5,572 bases of DNA, from the NCBI GenBank assembly GCA_029858165.1, contig JAOUFO010000136.1, positions 1-5,572 of the forward strand, read 5' to 3'. Position numbers and translations under genes: made by a program. The DNA comes from Deltaproteobacteria bacterium (GTDB lineage Bacteria; SAR324; JACQKK01). Shown here one piece after another: positions 1 to 4,511 of this stretch. Under the pieces are notes generated by a model. The model made no database searches and was not told where the DNA came from. It saw nothing but the letters and a program-made list of their open reading frames with translations. Each line of letters opens with the position of its first letter. Position 1 is the stretch's first letter.

Positions 1-46
1 TTTGTCAAAAGAGAAGTAAACCAAAAGGATATTAGTATGACGCCAA
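1..46. other. AT-rich flank to the left of repeat array A
   Basis: This short flank is much more AT-rich than the rest of the window. On the + strand, one frame ends at a TAA (17-19) and another at a TAG (33-35). The third frame stays open from base 1 into the array. An upstream rightward gene could therefore end here, but no frame can be chosen from 46 bases. An AAAGGA-like Shine-Dalgarno string at 23-28 lies before an ATG at 37. That reading frame runs straight into tandem repeats and shows no protein-like content, so no gene is called. Confidence 0.4.
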
Positions 47-477
47 AAGAAGTGCAACCAGCCCGGCTACGCCGCATGGAGGCGAAGCCGACAAGCGGAG
101 GCCGGTGCTGGTTGCCGGACAAGGACCCCCCACAAGAAGTGCAACCAGCCCGGCTACGCCGCATGGAGGCGAAGCCGACAAGCGGAGGCCGGTGCTGGTT
201 GCCGGACAAGGACCCCAACAAGAAGTGCAACCAGCCCGGCTACGCCGCATGGAGGCGAAGCCGACAAGCGGAGGCCGGTGCTGGTTGCCGGACAAGGACC
301 CCAACAAGAAGTGCAACCAGCCCGGCTGCGCCGCATGGAGGCGAAGCCGACAAGCGGAGGCCGGTGCTGGTTGCCGGACAAGGACCCCAACAAGAAGTGC
401 AACCAGCCCGGCTACGCCGCATGGAGGCGAAGCCGACAAGCGGAGGCCGGTGCTGGTTGCCGGACAAGGACCCCAAC
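47..477 (+). repeat. Tandem repeat array A: five 86-87 bp stem-loop units
   Basis: Units start with AAGAAGTGC at 47, 134, 220, 306 and 392, and a sixth partial unit starts at 478. The first period is 87 bp and the others are 86 bp. Unit 1 differs in its spacer (one extra base near 129-132), and unit 4 has a single A-to-G change at 328. Otherwise the copies look identical, which suggests recent amplification. Each unit carries arms GCAACCAGC and GCTGGTTGC (54-62 and 107-115 in unit 1). They can form a 9-bp stem, followed by a bulged T (106) and a 5-bp inner stem CCGGC/GCCGG. Inside are two short hairpins, CGCC/GGCG and CCG/CGG, giving a Y-shaped fold. A 25-nt spacer separates successive hairpins. 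Because 86 is not a multiple of three, long open frames here are accidental. The array sits beyond the 3' end of the leftward flavoenzyme gene. Family and function are not recognised. Confidence 0.9.
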
Positions 478-526
478 AAGAAGTGCAACCAGCCAGCTTG
501 CGGGCCTCACCCCCCGGCCCCTCTCC
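478..526 (+). repeat. Partial sixth unit plus shared 3' cap of array A
   Basis: After the last full unit the head AAGAAGTGCAACCAGCC recurs and then runs into a GC-rich string containing GGGCCTCACCCCCCGG and CTCTCC. The same cap follows array B at 4192-4241. The two align over 49 and 50 bases with one substitution (T498 against C4212) and a one-C length difference. The head of this partial unit continues as CAGC, like array B units, not CCGGC as in array A. The cap therefore appears to be a fixed right boundary of the element. Confidence 0.75.
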
Positions 527-568
527 GCGCCGCCTTTTGCGGGTTTGGAAAAAAATGTAAACGCGGGG

Positions 569-587
569 TTTGGGGCAGCGCCCCAAA
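569..587. other. Perfect 8-bp hairpin overlapping the terminator
   Basis: TTTGGGGC (569-576) and GCCCCAAA (580-587) form an 8-bp perfect stem with an AGC loop. Its right arm overlaps the A-run of the terminator hairpin at 585-605. GCCCC (580-584) can also pair with GGGGC (590-594) across an AAAAA loop. Only one of these structures can form at a time. Similar GGGGC-AGC-GCCCC hairpins are common intergenic sequences in GC-rich Proteobacteria, so a specific role is not claimed. Confidence 0.5.
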
Positions 588-605
588 AAGGGGCTGGTTG
601 GCCCC
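585..605 (-). terminator. Probable Rho-independent terminator after the flavin oxidoreductase gene
   Basis: Read leftward, the RNA would contain GGGGC, a six-base loop, GCCCC and then UUUUU. On the + strand these are GCCCC at 601-605, GGGGC at 590-594 and AAAAA at 585-589. The hairpin lies about 25 bases past the stop codon at 630-632 and is oriented to end the hisE-flavoenzyme transcript before array A. The stem is short (5 bp, all G-C) and the U-tract is only five long, so strength is uncertain. Confidence 0.5.
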
Positions 606-629
606 GTTCCCCCGGTTTTGCTGGGGGGG

Positions 630-1613
630 TTAGTCGGTGAACTTTTTTTGGAGGAAGGTATACCAGTTGGGCCGACTGAACAGAATTCTGTCCAGGGCAT
701 ACAGCTGGGCTTTGTTCAGCCCCATGGCCTCTTTCAGTATCTGGGGGGATTTGATGTTCCCTTCGGCGATGACGGGCAGCCGGGTGAACTTGGCCACCCA
801 TTCCAGCAGGGTTTCATCAGTATCAAAAAACTTGTTCATCACATGGATGGAAACCGGGTGGAGGATGTCCACTTTGGCGTCGGAAAGGGTTTTGATCATC
901 CCTTTCAGGTCCCCTTCGTGAAAGCCATCTTCCAGTTTGTCGTGAATGGAAAAGTAGTAAGACACCTGCATTTCGGGTGAAATGCGGGATTTGATGGCCC
1001 GGATGATATTGGCCGGAAGGTGCATCCGTTGGTGGATATCCCCTCCGTATTCATCGGACCGGTTGTTGAGCCGGGTGGAAAGGCATTGGTCCAGCAGGTA
1101 TTGCTGGGTGCCGTTGATTTCAATGAAATCGGCATCCACTTCCTCGGCCCGTTCTGCCGCGTGGACAAAAAACAGGGTGATTTCCTCTATGTCATCATCG
1201 TCAAATTCCCGGCTGACATCAAAATCCTTGCCGAAGTTGATGACGGACGGCCCCACCGGTTGTTCCTGACAGAGGGCCTCGGCGGTTCTGGCCCCGGCAT
1301 GGGCCAGCCGCAGCCCCACCTGGGCCCCCTCGCTTTTTAATGCCCGCACCAGGCGGTACAGCCCTTCGGTGTGGGATTCCTCGCATATGCCAAGCTGGTT
1401 GAGGGTGGCCCGGCCCTGGGTGGCCACATAAGCCGATTCCAAAATGATGACCCCGGCCCCTTCTCTGGCGAAATTCAGGTAAAAGTTGAACAGGTTTTGG
1501 GATACGGTGCCGTCCCGGTTGGCCATGTTTTCCTGAAAGGGTTGCAAAACCACCCGGTTGGGACATTTCAGACTGTCTAAGGCAATGGGGTCAAAAAGGG
1601 ATTGTTTTATCAT
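630..1613 (-). CDS. Old-yellow-enzyme-family NADH:flavin oxidoreductase with atypical substrate-binding motif
   Basis: The 327-residue product is a single TIM-barrel FMN oxidoreductase of the OYE/2,4-dienoyl-CoA reductase type, predicted cytosolic. Visible family landmarks are NRVVLQPF (19-26), EGAGVIILE (51-59), RLAHAGART (102-110), GPSVI (121-125), a barrel strand DFIEI (162-166), NNRSDEYGG (183-191) and the FMN-phosphate region PVIAEGNIKSPQIL (280-293). Classical members carry H-x-x-H or H-x-x-N after the barrel strand to bind the substrate carbonyl. Here the positions read N167-G-T-Q170, and the usual late Gly-Arg is Asp308-Arg309. The length fits a one-domain enzyme, and the Fe-S and FAD domains of FadH-type reductases are absent. 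The ATG at 1613 is five bases from the hisE stop, with GGAGAG inside the end of hisE as a possible ribosome site, so the two are probably co-transcribed. Substrate is unknown. The family call is firm, but ordinary ene-reductase activity is doubtful. Confidence 0.88.
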   Translation of the reverse strand: MIKQSLFDPIALDSLKCPNRVVLQPFQENMANRDGTVSQNLFNFYLNFAREGAGVIILESAYVATQGRATLNQLGICEESHTEGLYRLVRALKSEGAQVGLRLAHAGARTAEALCQEQPVGPSVINFGKDFDVSREFDDDDIEEITLFFVHAAERAEEVDADFIEINGTQQYLLDQCLSTRLNNRSDEYGGDIHQRMHLPANIIRAIKSRISPEMQVSYYFSIHDKLEDGFHEGDLKGMIKTLSDAKVDILHPVSIHVMNKFFDTDETLLEWVAKFTRLPVIAEGNIKSPQILKEAMGLNKAQLYALDRILFSRPNWYTFLQKKFTD

Positions 1614-1618
1614 TGTTT

Positions 1619-2026
1619 TTATTTCTCTCCGGCGGTCCGCCGTTGTTTTTCGTCCAGGCCGGAAATTCCCGACCGGCGGTTAAGTTCTGCCACTACCTCC
1701 CGGGGGGGGATGGCTGCCTGCGCCATCCACACCAGGGTATGAAACCACAAATCAGCCAGTTCATGGACCATTGCCTGCCGCTCCCCCGCCCCGGCGGCAA
1801 GAATCACCTCCAGGGCCTCCTCCCCGATTTTTTTCAGCATGGCGGTCTCCCCCTGGGCTTGCAGCCAGGCCACATAGGAGGATTCAGGTTTGCCCTGTCC
1901 CAGCCGTTGAAGGATCACCTGATACAGGTTGTCCAAGGTGGATTCCACGGGTTCAGGCATGGCTTTGTGGATGGTTTGGGGGGCGGAGACCGGGCTGATA
2001 TGACGGCCCGCACTTTTTATGCCCAT
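1619..2026 (-). CDS. hisE: Phosphoribosyl-ATP pyrophosphatase (HisE)
   Basis: HisE hydrolyses phosphoribosyl-ATP to phosphoribosyl-AMP and pyrophosphate, the second step of histidine biosynthesis, in the cytosol. The 135-residue product shows the all-alpha MazG-like fold signature. LDNLYQVI (31-38) is followed by SSYVAWL (49-55). EEALE (69-73) and ELAD (89-92) form the EExxE...ExxD metal site, and SGISGLDEK (119-127) closes the domain. It is a stand-alone HisE with no HisI domain fused. The family is usually about 90-110 residues, and the domain starts near residue 28. Met23 at 1960 is therefore a possible true start, giving 113 residues. Neither start has a good Shine-Dalgarno sequence, and the longer form is reported. 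A run of eight C on the coding strand (1702-1709) encodes the Ile-Pro-Pro-Arg region near residues 106-109. The gene leads a leftward pair with the flavoenzyme and diverges from the nuclease gene. No other his genes are in view. Confidence 0.93.
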   Translation of the reverse strand: MGIKSAGRHISPVSAPQTIHKAMPEPVESTLDNLYQVILQRLGQGKPESSYVAWLQAQGETAMLKKIGEEALEVILAAGAGERQAMVHELADLWFHTLVWMAQAAIPPREVVAELNRRSGISGLDEKQRRTAGEK

Positions 2027-2038
2027 GGTGTTTTGGGA

Positions 2039-2066
2039 TTGATTTAAGGTATATTCTGCTTATAAA
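2039..2066 (+). promoter_or_regulatory. Candidate sigma-70 promoter for the nuclease gene
   Basis: TTGATT (2039-2044) and TATAAA (2061-2066) are separated by 16 bp in the AT-rich gap between divergent hisE and the nuclease gene. Transcription would start near 2073, leaving a leader of about 34 bases. On the other strand, TATACC (2048-2053) with TTGTGG (2069-2074) 15 bp away is a weaker candidate for hisE. The two would overlap and could compete. This is inferred from consensus matching only. Confidence 0.4.
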
Positions 2067-2106
2067 AACCACAAATTAAAAATGCGCGGTAAGGCAATCT
2101 CTCTTT

Positions 2107-3168
2107 ATGGGACAATCACTTAAAACCAAAGTCCAAAAATCTATGGCGACTCCCAATAAGTTGAAAATCCAATCCAGGACCATGGTTCTTTTTTTGGGCG
2201 GACACGGGGGGAGAGGGAGGCTGAGAAGTGGGCTGACCCTTGGTCTGGGGTTGGTTCCGGTATTCTGGGCGGGAGTGGTATGGGGTGCCCCTGGGGTGGA
2301 TCTGCCCCCGGGAGCGGTGAAACGGGTGGTGGATGGCGACACCTTTGAGGCGGACCTGAATGGGGACGGCCGGTGGACTTTGCCCGCCGAACGGGTGCGG
2401 ATGCTGTATGTGGACACCCCTGAGCTGCATGAATCCCACAAAGGAAAGGATGTGAAACACGGTGAACCGGCCCGGCGGTTTCTGGAGCAAAAACTGTTGA
2501 ACCCATCTTGGCCGTTGAGGATGGAAATCACCGGCACCGATGGGTATGGCCGGGCTTTGGCCCTGGTATGGAAGGGAAAGGAAAACCTGAATCTGGCCCT
2601 GGTGGCCCTGGGCCACAGCCCGGTGGATACCCGGTTTGGATTTCCCCCCGATTATCCGGGTTATCTGCGGGCTGAGGCCGGGGCGTTTGAAGGGAAACGA
2701 GGCATTTGGGGGGATGAAAGGTCCCGGACGGCCTATCTGCAACGGCTGAAAAAAGAGGGCAGGACCCCCCTGGCCCCATCCAACCCATTGTTTGCCGCCC
2801 CGCCTCAGGGAGGGGAAGGATGGTTGAACCTGGGTCACTCTCCCCTATCCGGGCTTGTGGGGCGGTTTGTACGGATGCGGGGGGAGGTGTTGTCTTTGCG
2901 GATGAGGGGGAAAACCCCGGAAAAACAGGTGCTGACCCTGGTGCTGATGGGGGGGCCGGATGGGGAACGGGTGAACGGGGTGGTGTTTCCCCGACAACTG
3001 AGGCTTTTGATTCCAACCAGCAACCGGCAGTCCCCCTTGAAAAAGGTTGACCCGGAGGTTTTCTGGCCCCCCGGCACGTCCCTGGAGATGGAGGGGTTTG
3101 TGCAAAAATACAAGGGGAACAGTGAAATCGCGGTTCATTTTTTACGGAAAACGGAGCGCAAGCCCTGA
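2107..3168 (+). CDS. Exported staphylococcal-nuclease-family (thermonuclease-like) protein with C-terminal extra domain
   Basis: The 353-residue product is predicted to cleave DNA or RNA phosphodiester bonds with calcium, outside the cytoplasm. A basic stretch (36-40) and a hydrophobic segment (about 43-60) ending VVWGA look like a Sec signal or N-terminal anchor. The nuclease domain spans about 68-205 and keeps the equivalents of the staphylococcal catalytic set. These are D78 in VVDGDTF, R98, D103, T104 and E106 in RMLYVDTPE, and R149 in DGYGRA. An inserted loop, D83-L-N-G-D-G88, matches the DxNxDG calcium-binding pattern. After a Pro/Gly-rich linker (about 220-245), residues 248-346 alternate beta-strand-like segments such as FVRMRGEVLSL, VLTLVLMG, VNGVVFP and LEMEGFVQKY. 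This resembles an OB-fold nucleic-acid-binding domain, but that assignment is inference. The start is uncertain: ATGs at 2107, 2143 and 2182 are possible. The last has AGGA too close (2 nt), and the first has GGTAAGG rather far away (12 nt). Confidence 0.88.
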   Translation: MGQSLKTKVQKSMATPNKLKIQSRTMVLFLGGHGGRGRLRSGLTLGLGLVPVFWAGVVWGAPGVDLPPGAVKRVVDGDTFEADLNGDGRWTLPAERVRMLYVDTPELHESHKGKDVKHGEPARRFLEQKLLNPSWPLRMEITGTDGYGRALALVWKGKENLNLALVALGHSPVDTRFGFPPDYPGYLRAEAGAFEGKRGIWGDERSRTAYLQRLKKEGRTPLAPSNPLFAAPPQGGEGWLNLGHSPLSGLVGRFVRMRGEVLSLRMRGKTPEKQVLTLVLMGGPDGERVNGVVFPRQLRLLIPTSNRQSPLKKVDPEVFWPPGTSLEMEGFVQKYKGNSEIAVHFLRKTERKP

Positions 3169-3197
3169 CCCTGAAGAGAAGAATGGGCAGGGGGGGG

Positions 3198-3226
3198 TTG
3201 ACGATGGCGGGCGGGCAGGTTCTATT
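3198..3226 (+). promoter_or_regulatory. Candidate promoter for the exported unknown protein, beside a G8 run
   Basis: TTGACG (3198-3203) and TCTATT (3221-3226) are 17 bp apart, a fair sigma-70 match (5/6 and 4/6). Eight G residues (3190-3197) directly precede the -35 box. The -10 region overlaps the small hairpin at 3217-3237. If used, the promoter gives the downstream gene its own leader of about 25 bases, although readthrough from the nuclease gene is also possible. Confidence 0.33.
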
Positions 3227-3237
3227 GGAGAGAACCT
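3217..3237 (+). other. 7-bp stem-loop between the nuclease gene and the next gene
   Basis: AGGTTCT (3217-3223) and AGAACCT (3231-3237) form a perfect 7-bp stem with a 7-base loop, followed by only two further T residues. It could be a weak terminator for the nuclease gene or a DNA palindrome over the candidate -10 box. The short T-tract argues against an efficient terminator. Confidence 0.35.
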
Positions 3238-3258
3238 TTCAAATCGCATAAGGAAACC

Positions 3259-4023
3259 ATGGCTTTTTATTCTTTGCTGCCTTTTATCCAATCACCCAGT
3301 CAGCCCACTTTTGGCAAGCGGAGCAGGCAGGGTGTGGTGTTGGCAATAACCGTATGGGCCGGGATGGCTTTGGCGCCGACCCCATCCCTTGCCGGTCAGG
3401 AAATGGCCACCGACAATCAGCATCGGGGACTGGTGGCGTTTGGAAACTTCGGGTTGTTTCCGGAAAACCGGACCAACAACGCGGTGTATGTAAACCAACG
3501 GCTGATTCTTACCCTTCCGGGCCGGACCATTGTGTATGTGCTGCCCTTGCCCCAGGAGGACCGCTTTGCCTATCTGGCGGTGGATGACAAGGAAAGACTG
3601 GAGGTGGGGGTGCATATGAAGCCAGGGGACCCGAAGCCTGTTCTCAGCCGGGTGTCCCCCGGGTTTTACTATCTGGTGGCCAGCCTGGATGGCGTGGTTT
3701 ACAAAAAGTTGTTTCATGCGGTGCAAAAATCCTCTTTGGTGGACCTGTTGCGGTATTCCAAAACAGCGGATGGGGTGACCCCCGGCCCCAAAGGGGTGGT
3801 GTTTTACCATGTGCGCCCCAAAGAAAACGACCCCGCTCACGCGGGTCAGGTTCCCTTGGGGATTCATCTGGCGCTTTCCGATGAGGTGCGGGTAAGGAAC
3901 CTCCCTTACGCGGTGTATGATAAAAATGCTGTCATCACCCTGAAATGGCAGGGGGAGGATGCCATTCAGGTGATCCATTCTGACGGCAAGCCGGAAGTCA
4001 TCAGCCTTTCCCAGTTCCGCTAA
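3259..4023 (+). CDS. Exported protein of unknown function (254 residues)
   Basis: No family was recognised. Residues 20-24 are basic (KRSRQ). A hydrophobic core follows at 26-40, then PSLA before GQE, which gives a good Sec signal peptidase I site after Ala45. The mature protein of about 209 residues is therefore likely periplasmic or secreted. It has no further membrane segment and no cysteine, and it looks beta-rich. Segments such as VYVNQRLILTLPGRTIVYVLPLP (split around residues 77-99), FAYLAVDD (103-110), GFYYLVASLDGVVY (135-148) and VVFYHVRP (180-187) alternate strands with turns, and the tail is short and polar. The ATG at 3259 has AAGGA four bases upstream (3250-3254), a usable though tight ribosome site. 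It follows the exported nuclease gene by 90 bp on the same strand, which suggests but does not prove a shared envelope role. Its TAA stop is immediately followed by array B. Confidence 0.75.
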   Translation: MAFYSLLPFIQSPSQPTFGKRSRQGVVLAITVWAGMALAPTPSLAGQEMATDNQHRGLVAFGNFGLFPENRTNNAVYVNQRLILTLPGRTIVYVLPLPQEDRFAYLAVDDKERLEVGVHMKPGDPKPVLSRVSPGFYYLVASLDGVVYKKLFHAVQKSSLVDLLRYSKTADGVTPGPKGVVFYHVRPKENDPAHAGQVPLGIHLALSDEVRVRNLPYAVYDKNAVITLKWQGEDAIQVIHSDGKPEVISLSQFR

Positions 4024-4191
4024 AAGAAGTGCAACCAGCCAGCCTGGGCGTTTGGAGCCGACAGGCGACACAACGCAGGGCTGTGCTGGTTGCCGGACAG
4101 CACGCAAAAGAAGTGCAACCAGCCAGCCTGGGCGTTTGGAGCCGACAGGCGACACAACGCAGGGCTGTGCTGGTTGCCGGACAGCACGCAA
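4024..4191 (+). repeat. Tandem repeat array B: two identical 84 bp stem-loop units
   Basis: The units at 4024-4107 and 4108-4191 are identical, and a partial third begins at 4192. Each has the same head AAGAAGTGC and the same 9-base arms as array A: GCAACCAGC at 4031-4039 and GCTGGTTGC at 4085-4093. A bulged T (4084) and an inner stem CAGCC/GGCTG (4040-4044 with 4079-4083) come next. Further in, GCGTT (4048-4052) can pair with AACGC (4072-4076), and GCC-GACA-GGC (4057-4066) closes the tip. This gives one long interrupted hairpin instead of the Y shape of array A. The interior sequence differs from array A except around GCCGACA. The first unit abuts the stop codon of the preceding gene, so the array would be at the 3' end of that mRNA. 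With a period of 84, one frame stays open through it, but the content is not protein-like. Confidence 0.88.
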
Positions 4192-4255
4192 AAGAAGTGC
4201 AACCAGCCAGCCTGCGGGCCTCACCCCCCGGCCCCCTCTCCAGGGGGAGAGGGGG
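4192..4255 (+). repeat. Partial unit, shared 3' cap and 10-bp hairpin of array B
   Basis: The repeat head at 4192-4208 continues into the same GC-rich cap seen after array A (478-526). The cap then closes a strong hairpin: CCCCCTCTCC (4232-4241), loop AGGG, GGAGAGGGGG (4246-4255), a perfect 10-bp stem. At array A the right arm of this hairpin is replaced by other sequence. CCTCACCCCC...CTCTCC strings of this kind are frequent intergenic repeats in many Proteobacteria. No T-tract follows on the + strand, so it is not a typical intrinsic terminator. Confidence 0.7.
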
Positions 4256-4352
4256 GGATATGAATCATAAAATCAATGGCTTCAACAAACTGGTAAGCGC
4301 AGGAAAACCTGCAAGGCAGATGGTCTTTGCCCATTTTGACAAGCAACACCTT
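4256..4352. other. AT-richer island between inverted GC-rich repeats
   Basis: This segment lies between the array B cap and its inverted counterpart at 4353-4401. It contains a small ORF (ATG 4260-4262 to TAA 4365-4367, 35 residues, preceded by a G-rich stretch) and a perfect hairpin GCAGG-AAAA-CCTGC (4299-4312). The opposite strand is also open. There is no recognisable protein motif on either strand. It could be an insert or a conserved repeat core, and a gene is not supported. Confidence 0.35.
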
Positions 4353-4401
4353 CCCCCTCGCCCTTAAAGAGAGGGGGTGCCCGCAGGGCGGGGGTGAGGC
4401 C
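4353..4401 (-). repeat. Inverted copy of the CCTCACCCCC/CTCTCC intergenic repeat
   Basis: Read leftward this segment gives GGCCTCACCCCCGCCCTGCGGGC and then CCCCCTCTC. This is the same vocabulary as the array B cap at 4213-4241 in opposite orientation. Locally, CCCCCTC (4353-4359) pairs with GAGGGGG (4371-4377), and CCCGC (4380-4384) pairs with GCGGG (4388-4392). Together with the cap it forms imperfect inverted repeats around the AT-richer island. Confidence 0.6.
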
Positions 4402-4427
4402 TGTTTTGTGTCGCTGGTGGGATGGGT

Positions 4428-4444
4428 GGCGCATACCATGCGCC
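4428..4444. other. Perfect 7-bp hairpin downstream of the methionine aminopeptidase gene
   Basis: GGCGCAT (4428-4434), loop ACC, ATGCGCC (4438-4444). It is about 70 bases past the stop codon of the leftward gene. No U-run follows in either direction, so it may be a REP-like palindrome or an mRNA 3'-end stabiliser and not an intrinsic terminator. The rest of 4445-4511 shows no gene. Confidence 0.45.
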
Positions 4445-4511
4445 GGGGTGGGGCCGTTGTTTTGGGCGGAATGAGAATTGAGGAGGCCGGGCGCCCCCGA
4501 AAGCCATTCAA

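Noticed and set aside
47..477. CRISPR array
   Set aside because: The whole 86-bp unit repeats, including the segments between arms. There are no variable spacers and no cas genes.
37..633. Long open frames through array A on both strands (up to about 220 codons)
   Set aside because: They arise because the 86-bp unit has no stops in several frames. The reading frame moves from unit to unit, so no stable repeated peptide results, and the composition is Arg/Pro/Gly-rich on all strands.
3292..4224. Leftward 310-codon open frame opposite the exported unknown protein
   Set aside because: It is antisense to a gene with a ribosome site and signal peptide, and its N-terminus is translated array B. 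It has no domain-like content.
4029..4367. Rightward 112-codon open frame through array B
   Set aside because: The 84-bp period keeps one frame open by chance. The product is translated repeat plus the GC-rich cap. Only the terminal 35-codon part is noted as a weak possibility.
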